Below are positions 8,354 to 17,274 of a DNA stretch of 64,000 nucleotides, piece after piece. The number at the start of each line of letters is the position of its first letter. Position 1 is the stretch's first letter. A program made the position numbers and the translations under genes. This DNA comes from Paraburkholderia sp. Ac-20340 (GTDB lineage Bacteria; Pseudomonadota; Gammaproteobacteria; Burkholderiales; Burkholderiaceae). Location of the stretch: the NCBI RefSeq assembly GCF_017104965.1, contig NZ_JAAGPR010000034.1, positions 27,985 through 91,984 on the forward strand. Direction: 5' to 3'. The notes below the pieces were generated by a model. The model had not been told where the DNA came from. It was given only the letters and a program-made list of their open reading frames with translations, and did not search any database.

Positions 8354-8453
8354 TTTGACGCGCGCGCCGCGACAAACCTTGTCAAATCCGCCGCATCCGA
8401 CGAAAAAACGCGTCGCCCATACGCAAGACGTTTGCCGCGCGGTTGCCTACACT
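8354..8453 (+). promoter_or_regulatory. Likely ast operon promoter and ArgR-binding region
   Basis: The 233-bp gap before astC holds inverted repeats: TTTGAC (8354-8359) against GTCAAA (8381-8386), and GACAA-ACC-TTGTC (8371-8383). On the minus strand TGTCGC at 8369-8374 resembles a Pseudomonas ArgR half-site. A TACACT at 8448-8453 could be a -10 box without a good -35, as expected for an activator-dependent promoter. All of this is inference from sequence. Confidence 0.35.
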
Positions 8454-8566
8454 GCAAGCCATACGTATCTCATCCGTGCGCACGGGGCCAGCACGAAAAG
8501 CGATAGCGCCCCGTGTGAGCACTGTGTACTACCCCATTCGAGCCAGAGCGCCAGAGAGGATTAGCC

Positions 8567-9784
8567 ATGAACGACCAGACTGTGAGCCGTGAGACTTTCG
8601 ACGAAGTGATGGTGCCGTGCTTCTCGCCCGCGCCGTTCGTCCCCGAGCGCGGCGAAGGCTCGCGCGTGTGGGACACCGCCGGGCGCGATTACATCGACTT
8701 CGCCTGCGGTATCGCGGTGACGTCGCTGGGCCACGCGCACCCGGAACTGCTGAAGGTCTTGCACGAGCAGGGCAGCAAGCTCTGGCACATCGGCAACGGC
8801 TACACCAACGAGCCGGTGCTGCGCCTTGCGAAGAAGCTCGAATCGCTGACTTTCGCCGATCGCGCCTTCTTCGCCAATTCGGGCGCGGAAGCCAACGAAG
8901 CCGCGCTCAAGCTCGCGCGCCGCGTGGCCTTCGATCGTCACGGCGAACAAAAAGCCGAAATCGTCTCGTTCACGCAGTCGTTCCATGGCCGCACGTTCTT
9001 CACCGTGAGCGTGGGCGGACAACCCAAGTACTCCGAAGGATTCGGCCCGATTCCGCAAGGCATCATCCATCTGCCGTACAACGATATCGAAGCCGCGAAG
9101 CGCGCGATCGGCCCGCAGACCTGCGCGGTGATCGTCGAGCCGGTGCAGGGCGAAGGCGGCGTGATTCCCGCCGATCCGGCCTTCCTGAAAGCGCTGCGCG
9201 AAGCCTGCGACGCACACAACGCGCTGCTGATTTTCGACGAAGTGCAAACCGGCGTGGGCCGCACCGGCACGTTCTACGCGTACGAAGACACGGACGTGAC
9301 GCCCGATATCCTGACCACGGCGAAGGCGCTCGGCAACGGCTTCCCGATCGGCGCGATGCTCACGACCGAAGCGCTCGCGGCGCACTTCAAGGTGGGCGTG
9401 CACGGCACGACCTACGGCGGCAATCCGCTGGGCGCGGCGATCGCGCACAAGGTGGTCGAACTGATCAGCGATCCGGCCGTGCTGGCGGGCGTGCGCTCGC
9501 GTGGCGAAGCGATCCGCGCGAAGCTGGCGGCGCTCAACGATCGTTTCGACGTGTTCCGCGAAGTGCGCGGCAAGGGTCTGCTGATTGGCGCCGAACTCAA
9601 TGCGCGCTTTGCCGGCCGTGCGAAGGACTTCAACACGGCGGCGGCCAACCGCGGCGTGATGATGCTGATCGCCGGTCCCGACGTGCTGCGCTTCGCGCCG
9701 TCGCTCATCATGCCCGAGGCGGATCTGAACGAGGGCTTCGCGCGCCTCGAACAGGCCTTCGAAGACGTGCTCGGCGCGCGCTGA
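8567..9784 (+). CDS. astC: Succinylornithine/acetylornithine aminotransferase
   Basis: A 405-residue class III PLP aminotransferase. It transfers the delta-amino group of N2-succinylornithine to 2-oxoglutarate in the AST pathway; members often also use acetylornithine. The substrate loop FHGRTFFTVSVGGQPKY, the cofactor aspartate in IFDEVQTGVGRTG and the PLP lysine in TTAKALGNGFPIGAM are all present. It is the first gene of a six-gene ast cluster (astC, two astA subunits, astD, astB, astE), with AGAGAGGA placed just before the ATG. Its placement decides AstC rather than biosynthetic ArgD. Confidence 0.93.
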   Translation: MNDQTVSRETFDEVMVPCFSPAPFVPERGEGSRVWDTAGRDYIDFACGIAVTSLGHAHPELLKVLHEQGSKLWHIGNGYTNEPVLRLAKKLESLTFADRAFFANSGAEANEAALKLARRVAFDRHGEQKAEIVSFTQSFHGRTFFTVSVGGQPKYSEGFGPIPQGIIHLPYNDIEAAKRAIGPQTCAVIVEPVQGEGGVIPADPAFLKALREACDAHNALLIFDEVQTGVGRTGTFYAYEDTDVTPDILTTAKALGNGFPIGAMLTTEALAAHFKVGVHGTTYGGNPLGAAIAHKVVELISDPAVLAGVRSRGEAIRAKLAALNDRFDVFREVRGKGLLIGAELNARFAGRAKDFNTAAANRGVMMLIAGPDVLRFAPSLIMPEADLNEGFARLEQAFEDVLGAR

Positions 9785-9818
9785 AGCGCCGCGCCATTGA
9801 CCAGAACCAGGACCGACG

Positions 9819-10919
9819 ATGCTATTCGTTCGCCCCGCAAGGCTCTCCGATCTCGATGCGATCGCCCATATGGCGCGCACCGCGCAGCCCGTGCTGCACT
9901 CGTTGCCGCACGACCGCGCGGCGCTGGAGGCGCGCATCGCGCTGTCCGAAGACTCGTTTCGCGCGGATGTCGACTTTCCCGGCGAGGAGTTCTATCTCTT
10001 CGTGCTCGAAGACTCGGCGACCGGGCGGCTGGTGGGCACCTCCAGTATCGTCGCGGCAGCGGGTTATTCGGAACCGTTCTACGCATTCCGCAACGACGCG
10101 CTGATCCACGCCTCGCGCGAACTGCACGTGAATCGCAAGATTCACGCGCTCACGATGTCGCACGAACTCACCGGCAAAAGCCGCCTCGCGGGCTTCTATA
10201 TCGATCCCGCGTTGCGCGGCGATGCAGCGGCGCATCTGATGTCGCGCGCCCGCATGATGTATGTGGCGATGAACCGTCGCCGCTTCACGCCTGAAGTGTT
10301 TTCGCTGCTGCTGGGCGTGACCGACGATCAGGGCGTCTCGCCGTTCTGGGAAGCGGTCGGGCGCAAGTTCTTCGGCCGCGATTTCAAGGACATCGAAATG
10401 GCGTCGGGCGGCCGCAGCCGCACCTTTATCGCCGAAGTCATGCCCGCGTATCCGATCTACGTGCCGCTGCTGCCGGAAGCCGCGCAGCGCGTGCTGGGCG
10501 AGCCGGACCCGAGCACCTTGCTCGCTTACGAGATCCATCTGGAAGAAGGTTTCGAGCCGGACGGTTACGTCGATATCTTCGACGCGGGCCCGGTGCTGAC
10601 CGCGCAGGTGGATCGCACCGCGTCGGTCGCGGGCAACCAGACGCGCACGGTGCGCGAGCACGCCGCGCATGCCACGCAAGGCGTGGCATGTCTGGTCGCG
10701 AGCCAGCAGGGCGGCGAGTTCCGCTGCGCGCTGGCGACGCTGCCCGCGCTGCCGGCGGCCGCAACGCATCGCGGCGCGCATGCGGTACACGGCGACGCGC
10801 CGCTCGATGCGGCCACGCGCGCCGCGCTCAATGTGCAGGATGGCGAAGCGGTGCGCTGTGCGCCGCTGTATCGCCAGCAGGAAGATAACGAGGATGCATC
10901 GATGGGAGAGACGCAATGA
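9819..10919 (+). CDS. astA: Arginine N-succinyltransferase, alpha subunit
   Basis: A 366-residue member of the AstA/AruF family. It joins succinyl-CoA to the alpha-amino group of arginine (or ornithine), the committing step of the AST pathway. The N-terminal LFVRPARLSDLDAIAHMA and the central HELTGKSRLAGFYIDPALRG, with SPFWEAVGRKFF, are family hallmarks. It is followed by a homologous gene that overlaps it by 4 bp (ATGA), which matches the alpha/beta (AruF/AruG) arrangement of Pseudomonas, where both subunits are required. The last 25 residues are a variable polar tail. Confidence 0.92.
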   Translation: MLFVRPARLSDLDAIAHMARTAQPVLHSLPHDRAALEARIALSEDSFRADVDFPGEEFYLFVLEDSATGRLVGTSSIVAAAGYSEPFYAFRNDALIHASRELHVNRKIHALTMSHELTGKSRLAGFYIDPALRGDAAAHLMSRARMMYVAMNRRRFTPEVFSLLLGVTDDQGVSPFWEAVGRKFFGRDFKDIEMASGGRSRTFIAEVMPAYPIYVPLLPEAAQRVLGEPDPSTLLAYEIHLEEGFEPDGYVDIFDAGPVLTAQVDRTASVAGNQTRTVREHAAHATQGVACLVASQQGGEFRCALATLPALPAAATHRGAHAVHGDAPLDAATRAALNVQDGEAVRCAPLYRQQEDNEDASMGETQ

Positions 10920-11953
10920 TCGTAGTACGCGTCGTGCAGACGGGCGATGTGGACGCGCTCGTCGCGCTTGCCCAGGAAACCGGCCCCGGCCTTACCACCT
11001 TCAAGCCCGACCGCGACGCGCTCGCGGCGCGCATCGAACGCACGCGCCGCACGCTCTCGGGCGAGGCGCCGGCGGCCGAAGCGGGCTACTTCTTCGTGAT
11101 GGAAGATACGGCCACGGGCGATGTAGCGGGCGTTTGCGGCATCGAAACCGCGGTGGGCCTCACGCAGCCGTTCTACAACTACCGCGTGAGCACGGTGGTG
11201 CATGCAAGCCAGGATCTGGGCATCTGGACGCGCATGCGCGCGCTCAATATCTCGCACGATCTGACCGGTTACGCCGAAGTGTGCTCGCTGTTTCTCTCGC
11301 CGCGCTATCGCACGGGCGGCATGGGCGGGCTGCTGTCGCGCTCGCGCTTCATGTTTATCGCGCAGTTCCGCGAGCTGTTTCCCGAACGCATCTGCGCCGA
11401 ATTGCGCGGCCATTTCGATGCGGAAGGCACCTCGCCGTTCTGGCGCGCGGTGGGTTCGCACTTCTATCAGATCGACTTCAATGCCGCCGATTATCTGAGC
11501 GCGCATGGCCGCAAGTCCTTCCTCGCCGAGCTGATGCCGCGTTATCCGGTCTACGTCGAGCTGCTGCCCGACGAGGCGCAGGCCTGCGTCGGTCTCACGC
11601 ACGCGGATACCGTGCCCGCGCGCCGCATGCTCGAAGGCGAAGGGCTGCGCTACGAGAACCACGTCGATATCTTCGATGCGGGCCCCGTGCTCGAATGCCA
11701 TATCGCCGACTTGCGCACGGTGCGCGAGAGCGTGCTGGTGCCCGTGCGCATCGGCACGCCGCAGGTGGCCGAAGGCGACGAGCGCGTGCGCTCGCTGGTA
11801 TCGAATACGTCGCTGGGCGACTTCCGCGTGGGCTTCGCGCCGGGCGTCGTGCAGGACGGCGTCTTCACGCTGGGCGCGCAGGAAGCGGCGGCGCTGAACG
11901 TCAAGGAAGGCGAACAGGTGCGCGTGCTGGCGGCGTCCCACGCGGCGCGGTAA
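10916..11953 (+). CDS. Arginine N-succinyltransferase, beta subunit
   Basis: A 345-residue paralogue of the preceding protein, corresponding to AruG of Pseudomonas. It shares ISHDLTGYAEVCSLFLSPRYR and SPFWRAVGSHFY with the alpha subunit. Its ATG overlaps the stop of the alpha gene (ATGA at 10916-10919), pointing to translational coupling and a heteromeric enzyme. Compared with single-subunit AstA of enterics, the duplication is typical of Pseudomonas and Burkholderia. Which chain carries the key catalytic residues cannot be read from the sequence alone. Confidence 0.92.
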   Translation: MIVVRVVQTGDVDALVALAQETGPGLTTFKPDRDALAARIERTRRTLSGEAPAAEAGYFFVMEDTATGDVAGVCGIETAVGLTQPFYNYRVSTVVHASQDLGIWTRMRALNISHDLTGYAEVCSLFLSPRYRTGGMGGLLSRSRFMFIAQFRELFPERICAELRGHFDAEGTSPFWRAVGSHFYQIDFNAADYLSAHGRKSFLAELMPRYPVYVELLPDEAQACVGLTHADTVPARRMLEGEGLRYENHVDIFDAGPVLECHIADLRTVRESVLVPVRIGTPQVAEGDERVRSLVSNTSLGDFRVGFAPGVVQDGVFTLGAQEAAALNVKEGEQVRVLAASHAAR

Positions 11954-12017
11954 TGCAGTAACGCGCTAACGCGGTCATGCGCAGTAACGCGGCCAAGAGC
12001 AGATAACAAGGATCACC

Positions 12018-13481
12018 ATGAACGAGCTTTTCATCGATGGGCAATGGTGTGCGGCCAACGGTCCCGCCTTCGCTTCACGGAACCCCGGCACCAACGAAAC
12101 CGTGTGGAGCGGCAAGGCCGCCAACGCTGAAGACGTCGAGCGCGCCGTCAACGCCGCGCGCCGCGCATTCCCCGCGTGGGCACAGACGCCGTTCGAAACG
12201 CGCTGCGAAATCGTCAAGCGCTTCGCCGCGCTGGTGAACGAACGCAAGGAAGACCTCGCGCGCGCCATCGGCCGCGAAACCGGCAAGCCGCTCTGGGAAG
12301 CGCGCACCGAAGCCGCCGCGATGGCCGCCAAGGTCGGCATTTCGATCACGGCTTACGGCGAGCGCACCGGCGAAAAGCGCAGCGACATGGCCGACGGCGT
12401 GGCCGTGCTGCGTCATCGTCCGCATGGCGTGGTGGCCGTGTTCGGGCCGTACAACTTCCCGGGCCATCTGCCCAACGGCCATATCGTGCCCGCGCTGATC
12501 GCCGGCAATACGGTGGTGTTCAAGCCCTCCGAACTCGCGCCGGACGTTGCGCGCGCAACGGTCGAGATCTGGAAGGAAGCGGGCTTGCCCGCTGGCGTGA
12601 TCAATCTGGTGCAGGGCGAACGCGAGACGGGCATCGCGCTCGCGAATCATCGCCAGATCGACGGGCTGTTCTTTACCGGCAGCTCGGACACGGGCACGCT
12701 GCTGCATCGCCAGTTTGGCGGGCGCCCGGAAATCGTGCTGGCGCTGGAGATGGGCGGCAACAATCCGCTCGTGGTCGCGCCGGTCGAGGATATCGATGCC
12801 GCCGTGCATCACGCGATCCAGTCGGCGTTTCTGTCGGCGGGGCAGCGCTGCACGTGCGCGCGCCGCATTCTGGTGCCGTCGGGCGAATTCGGCGACCGCT
12901 TTATCGAGCGCTTCGTCGAGGTCTCGTCGCGCATCGCGGTGGGCGAATACAACGCCGATCCCCAACCGTTCATGGGCGCCGTGATTTCGGCGCGCGCGGC
13001 CGCAAAGCTGATCGACGCGCAAACGCTGCTGCTCGCGCGCGGCGCAAAAGCCTTGTTGCCGATGCAGCAGCGCGACGCCGCGCTCGGCTACGTCACGCCC
13101 GGCATTCTCGACGTGACGGGCGTGGCCGATCTGCCCGACGAAGAGCACTTCGGCCCGCTCGCGCAGATCATCCGCTACGCCGGTTTCGACGACGCCATCG
13201 CCCAGGCGAACAACACGGCCTACGGTCTGTCGGCCGGCCTGCTCGCCGACGATGCCGCGCTCTGGCAGCGCTTCTCGCGCGAGATCCGCGCGGGCATCGT
13301 CAACTGGAACCGGCCGACCAATGGCGCGTCGAGCGGCGCGCCCTTCGGCGGGCCGGGCCGTTCGGGCAACCATCGCCCGAGCGCCTTCTATGCCGCCGAC
13401 TACTGCGCGTGGCCGATGGCCTCGGTGGAAAGCGCACAACTGCAGATGCCCGCGAGCGTTTCGCCGGGCCTTCAATTCTGA
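12018..13481 (+). CDS. astD: Succinylglutamate-semialdehyde dehydrogenase
   Basis: A 487-residue NAD-dependent aldehyde dehydrogenase that oxidises N-succinylglutamate semialdehyde to N-succinylglutamate. The nucleotide-binding segment GNTVVFKPSELAP, the FTGSSDTG turn, the catalytic glutamate in LALEMGGNNPLVV and the nucleophilic cysteine in SAGQRCTCARR are in the usual order. The start ATG follows AAGGATC. It lies 64 bp after the beta succinyltransferase gene and 9 bp before astB. Length is standard for AstD. Confidence 0.94.
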   Translation: MNELFIDGQWCAANGPAFASRNPGTNETVWSGKAANAEDVERAVNAARRAFPAWAQTPFETRCEIVKRFAALVNERKEDLARAIGRETGKPLWEARTEAAAMAAKVGISITAYGERTGEKRSDMADGVAVLRHRPHGVVAVFGPYNFPGHLPNGHIVPALIAGNTVVFKPSELAPDVARATVEIWKEAGLPAGVINLVQGERETGIALANHRQIDGLFFTGSSDTGTLLHRQFGGRPEIVLALEMGGNNPLVVAPVEDIDAAVHHAIQSAFLSAGQRCTCARRILVPSGEFGDRFIERFVEVSSRIAVGEYNADPQPFMGAVISARAAAKLIDAQTLLLARGAKALLPMQQRDAALGYVTPGILDVTGVADLPDEEHFGPLAQIIRYAGFDDAIAQANNTAYGLSAGLLADDAALWQRFSREIRAGIVNWNRPTNGASSGAPFGGPGRSGNHRPSAFYAADYCAWPMASVESAQLQMPASVSPGLQF

Positions 13482-13490
13482 GGATCGACG

Positions 13491-14855
13491 ATGAACTCAT
13501 CCGCCAGGCTGGCCGCCACGGCACTTGAAGCCAATTTCGACGGACTCGTTGGCCCGACGCACAACTACGCCGGGCTGTCGTTCGGCAACGTCGCTTCGCA
13601 GAACAACGAGAAGTCGGTCGCCAATCCGCGCGCCGCCGCGCAGCAAGGTTTGCGCAAGATGAAGCGCCTCGCCGACCTGGGCTTTGCGCAGGGCGTGTTG
13701 CCGCCGCAGGAGCGTCCGTCGATTCGCCTGCTGCGCGAACTCGGCTTCACCGGCAAGGACGCCGACGCCATCGCGCGCGCCGCGAAGGACGCGCCCGAAC
13801 TGCTGGCTGCGGCCAGCTCCGCTTCGGCGATGTGGACCGCGAACGCGGCAACCGTCAGCCCATCGGCCGACACGCCCGAGCGCCGCGTGCATTTCACGCC
13901 CGCCAATCTGTGCAGCAAGCTCCATCGCGCCATCGAGCACGAGTACACGCGCCGTACGCTCGGCGCGATCTTCGCGGACCCGTCGCATTTCGTCGTGCAC
14001 GATGCGCTGCCGGGCACGCCCGCGCTCGGCGACGAAGGCGCGGCCAATCACACGCGTTTTTGCGCGGAATACGGCACGCGCGGCGTGGAGTTCTTCGTCT
14101 ATGGCCGCAGCGAATATCGTCGCGGACCGGAGCCGAAGCGCTTCCCGGCGCGCCAGACTTTCGAGGCGAGCCGCGCGGTTGCGCAGCGCCACGGCCTGAG
14201 CGAAGCGGACACCGTGTTCGCGCTGCAGAATCCCGATGTGATCGACGCGGGCGTGTTCCACAACGACGTGATCGCCGTCGGCAATCGCACGACGCTGTTT
14301 TGCCACGAGCGCGCGTTCGTCGACCAGAAGGCCGTCTACGAAGAACTGGGCAGCAAGCTGGGCGCGCACGGCGCGCCGTTCAACGTGATCGAAGTGCCCG
14401 ACTCGCAGGTGAGCGTGGCCGACGCGATTTCCTCGTATCTCTTCAACAGCCAGTTGCTGAGTTGCGCGGACGGCAAGCAGGTGCTGGTCGTGCCGCAGGA
14501 ATGCCGCGAAAACCCGCACGTGGCGCGCTATCTCGACGAACTCACGGCAAAGACCGGGCCGATCGACGAAGTGCTGGTGTTCGATCTGCGCGAAAGCATG
14601 AAGAACGGCGGCGGCCCGGCGTGCCTGCGCCTGCGCGTGGTGCTCGACGAAGCCGAACGGGCTGCCGTCGCGCCTGGCGTGTGGATGAACGACACGCTGT
14701 TTGCCCGCCTCGATACGTGGATCGAAAAGCATTATCGCGATCGTCTCGCGCCGCAGGATCTCACCGATCCGGCGCTGCTGGTGGAGTCGCGCACCGCGCT
14801 CGACGAACTCACGCAGATTCTCGGCCTGGGCTCGCTCTATGACTTCCAGCGCTGA
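13491..14855 (+). CDS. astB: N-succinylarginine dihydrolase
   Basis: A 454-residue enzyme that hydrolyses N2-succinylarginine to succinylornithine, ammonia and CO2, the second step of the pathway. It belongs to the amidinotransferase fold with a Cys-His-Glu catalytic set. The N-terminal FDGLVGPTHNYAGLSFGN and internal FHNDVIAVGN, with NGGGPACLRLRVVL holding the late cysteine, are family landmarks. Its 3' end overlaps the start of astE by 17 bp, which suggests coupled translation. There is no sign of truncation. Confidence 0.95.
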   Translation: MNSSARLAATALEANFDGLVGPTHNYAGLSFGNVASQNNEKSVANPRAAAQQGLRKMKRLADLGFAQGVLPPQERPSIRLLRELGFTGKDADAIARAAKDAPELLAAASSASAMWTANAATVSPSADTPERRVHFTPANLCSKLHRAIEHEYTRRTLGAIFADPSHFVVHDALPGTPALGDEGAANHTRFCAEYGTRGVEFFVYGRSEYRRGPEPKRFPARQTFEASRAVAQRHGLSEADTVFALQNPDVIDAGVFHNDVIAVGNRTTLFCHERAFVDQKAVYEELGSKLGAHGAPFNVIEVPDSQVSVADAISSYLFNSQLLSCADGKQVLVVPQECRENPHVARYLDELTAKTGPIDEVLVFDLRESMKNGGGPACLRLRVVLDEAERAAVAPGVWMNDTLFARLDTWIEKHYRDRLAPQDLTDPALLVESRTALDELTQILGLGSLYDFQR

Positions 14856-15882
14856 AGCGGTGCTGGCGGATTTTCTCGGCGCGACGCTCGCGGGCACGCG
14901 TCCCGCCGATGCCTCGCAAGCGCAGGGCGCGTGCGCGAACGACACGGTGCGCTGGCAATGGCTCGACGAAGGCGTGCTGCTGCTGGAGCCCGCGCGCGTG
15001 AGCGAAACCACGCCCAGCGTGCTGCTTTCCGCCGGCGTGCATGGCGATGAAACCGCGCCGATCGAACTGCTTGCGAAGATCGTCGCCGATCTTGCGGCCG
15101 GGCGTCTCGCGCTCGCGTGCCGGGTGCTCGTGGTGCTGGGCAACGTGGCGGCGATGCGCGCCGCAATGCGCTATCAGGACGACGACCTCAACCGGCTGTT
15201 TGGCGGGCGTCATGCGCGCGTGCCGCAAAGCCGCGAAGCGCCGCGCGCTGTCGCGCTCGAAGCGGCCGCACAGCGCTTTTTCGCGGCGGCGTCCACGCAG
15301 CCGGGCCGGCGCTGGCACCTCGACATGCACACGGCGATTCGCGCCTCGGCGTTCGAGCAGTTCGCCTTGCTGCCTTATACCGGGGGCGAACCTACGCGCG
15401 CCATGTTCGACTGGCTCGCGGATGCGCGCATCGCCGCCGTGCTGATCCACACGGAAAAGGGCGCGACGTATTCCTCGTTTACCGCCGATCACTGCGGCGC
15501 GACGGCCTGCACGCTGGAACTCGGCAAGGTGCGGCCATTCGGCGAGAACGATCTCGCGCGCTTTGCGAACGCCGACGCCGCGCTGCGCAGACTGCTTGCG
15601 GGCGCAACGAAAACGGATAACGCGCTGCTGCCGCGCGTGTTCACCGTGATCGGCCAGATCACGAAACAGAGCGACGCGTTCGCGCTGCACGTGGCCGCCG
15701 ATGTGCCGAATTTCACGCCGTTCGCGCGGGACACCGTGCTCGCCGAGGATGGCGCGTATCGCTACGTGGTCGCGCACGACGAGGAGCGCATCGTGTTTCC
15801 GAATCCCACTGTGAAGCCGGGTTTGCGTGCCGGTCTGCTGGTGGTGGAGACCACCGAAGCCACGCTGGCGGCGCTGATCTGA
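14839..15882 (+). CDS. astE: Succinylglutamate desuccinylase
   Basis: A 347-residue zinc hydrolase of the AstE/aspartoacylase family. It splits N-succinylglutamate to glutamate and succinate, the last AST step. The zinc motif appears as GVHGDETAP (His and Glu ligands, about residues 61-69) and the third ligand in HLDMHTAIR. The ATG at 14839 lies inside the end of astB, 17 bp before its stop codon finishes; no better start is downstream with family similarity. A short palindrome CTGAGGC-CC-GCCTCAG spans the stop codon, without a T-tract. Confidence 0.93.
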   Translation: MTSSAEAVLADFLGATLAGTRPADASQAQGACANDTVRWQWLDEGVLLLEPARVSETTPSVLLSAGVHGDETAPIELLAKIVADLAAGRLALACRVLVVLGNVAAMRAAMRYQDDDLNRLFGGRHARVPQSREAPRAVALEAAAQRFFAAASTQPGRRWHLDMHTAIRASAFEQFALLPYTGGEPTRAMFDWLADARIAAVLIHTEKGATYSSFTADHCGATACTLELGKVRPFGENDLARFANADAALRRLLAGATKTDNALLPRVFTVIGQITKQSDAFALHVAADVPNFTPFARDTVLAEDGAYRYVVAHDEERIVFPNPTVKPGLRAGLLVVETTEATLAALI

Positions 15883-15974
15883 GGCCCGCCTCAGGTTGGC
15901 GCACTTGCGTAGCCACGACACGCAATTGCATCTTCGCAGCAGGGCTGTTTGGCGGGCGCGCGCGCAAGGCGCGG

Positions 15975-15980
15975 TACAAT
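15975..15980 (+). promoter_or_regulatory. Candidate -10 box for the binding-protein gene
   Basis: TACAAT at 15975-15980 lies about 130 bp before the binding-protein start and resembles a sigma-70 -10 box. No strong -35 box is placed 16-18 bp upstream. It would give the binding protein its own promoter independent of ast. Confidence 0.35.
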
Positions 15981-16111
15981 CGCGCCCCTGCGGTTGCTGC
16001 GGCGCATCACAGAGGGTGCGATCGTTTGAGCCGCAATTTTGGCGCAGCGATCCTGTGCCGCGCCCCGCAAACCGACGGAGCGCACCGTATTTCGACTGGA
16101 AAGAGACATTG

Positions 16112-16912
16112 ATGAACATGAACTGGAACAAGCTGGCCACTTTCGCGCTCTGCACGGCCGTCACCTTCGGCGCGGGCATTTCGGCAGCGCAAGCCGCCGA
16201 CCTCAAGGAAATCCGCTTCGGCGTCGAGGCGTCGTATGCGCCTTTCGAATCGAAGTCGCCGAGCGGCGAACTGCAAGGCTTCGACATCGACGTCGGTAAC
16301 GCCGTCTGCGCGAAGCTCAAGGTCAAGTGCGTGTGGGTGGAAAATTCGTTCGACGGCCTGATCCCGGCACTGCAGGCGCGCAAGTTCAACGCCATCAACT
16401 CGGACATGACGATCACGGATCAACGCCGCCAGGCGATTGATTTCACCGATCCGATCTACGCGATCCCCAACCAGATGATCGCGAAGAAGGGCAGCCCGCT
16501 GCTGCCGACCGCGGAATCGCTCAAGGGCAAGCACGTGGGCGTGCTCCAGGGCACGATCCAGGAAACCTACGCGAAGGCCAAGTGGGCGCCGGCTGGCGTC
16601 GACGTCGTGCCTTACCAGACGCAGGACCAGATCTACGCCGATCTCGTCTCGGGCCGTCTGGACGCTGCGTTCCAGGACGCAGAAGCCGCATCGAAGGGCT
16701 TCCTGAACAAGCCGCAAGGCGCAGGCTTCGCCTTCGCGGGCCCGCAGGTCGTCGACGCGAAGCTGCTCGGCGAAGGCGTGGGCTACGGCGTGCGCAAGAA
16801 CGACGCCGCGCTGAAGGCCGCCCTGAACGGCGCGCTCAAGGACCTGAAGGCTGACGGCACGATCGACAAGATCGCCGCGAAGTACTTCGACGTGAAGGTC
16901 GTGCTGAAGTAA
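16112..16912 (+). CDS. Periplasmic lysine/arginine/ornithine-binding protein
   Basis: A 266-residue solute-binding protein (SBP_bac_3, HisJ/ArgT/AotJ type). Residues 1-28 form a Sec signal peptide ending SAAQA|ADLKE. The start of the mature protein, EIRFGVEASYAPFESKSPSG, and the later NSDMTITDQRRQAIDFTDPI are typical of polar amino acid binders. It would deliver arginine or ornithine to the HisQ/HisM/HisP-like transporter encoded about 9 kb upstream, for which no other binding protein gene is seen nearby. ATG at 16112 was chosen over ATG at 16118 by position after a purine-rich site. A strong terminator follows. Confidence 0.92.
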   Translation: MNMNWNKLATFALCTAVTFGAGISAAQAADLKEIRFGVEASYAPFESKSPSGELQGFDIDVGNAVCAKLKVKCVWVENSFDGLIPALQARKFNAINSDMTITDQRRQAIDFTDPIYAIPNQMIAKKGSPLLPTAESLKGKHVGVLQGTIQETYAKAKWAPAGVDVVPYQTQDQIYADLVSGRLDAAFQDAEAASKGFLNKPQGAGFAFAGPQVVDAKLLGEGVGYGVRKNDAALKAALNGALKDLKADGTIDKIAAKYFDVKVVLK

Positions 16913-16945
16913 GCCACGACGCTGAAAAGCACTGCAGGACACGCT

Positions 16946-16976
16946 ACCGGCCAGCTCTGTCTGGCCGGTATTTTTT
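16946..16976 (+). terminator. Intrinsic terminator after binding-protein gene
   Basis: ACCGGCCAG-CTCTGT-CTGGCCGGT forms a perfect 9-bp stem with a 6-nt loop, followed by ATTTTTT. It closes the arginine block. Confidence 0.93.
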
Positions 16977-17274
16977 ACTCGATAAATAGTTCGGATTGCT
17001 GATTAGTGCTGTGCTCTGCCTTGCGTGAAAGCCCTACGCAACAGGCGCAGGACCCCTATAATTTTTGTGCAATTGAGTGTTTGCTTCATATGCTGGCCGT
17101 ATTGGCCAGGATAGAATTGGTAAGGAAATAGTGGCCGCGACTGTTGTGTTTTAGCGTCATCGCGCACGTCAAAGCGCGGGACAACACGCATCGGCGGCCA
17201 GCAAGAACGAATCAGAAAAGAGACCACCATACGACCTTGGCGCCGCTTCTGGCACGGCGCCTCGCGGGGGAACC
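16977..17274 (+). promoter_or_regulatory. Leader region of EAL-HDOD gene with perfect -10 box
   Basis: No gene is seen in this roughly 300-bp region. It contains a perfect TATAAT at 17057-17062, a second candidate TAGAAT at 17112-17117 preceded by TTGCTT at 17091-17096 (spacing 15), and a small GGCC-GTATT-GGCC palindrome between them. The long untranslated leader of 150-200 bases before the ATG at 17275 may carry regulation. Confidence 0.4.
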
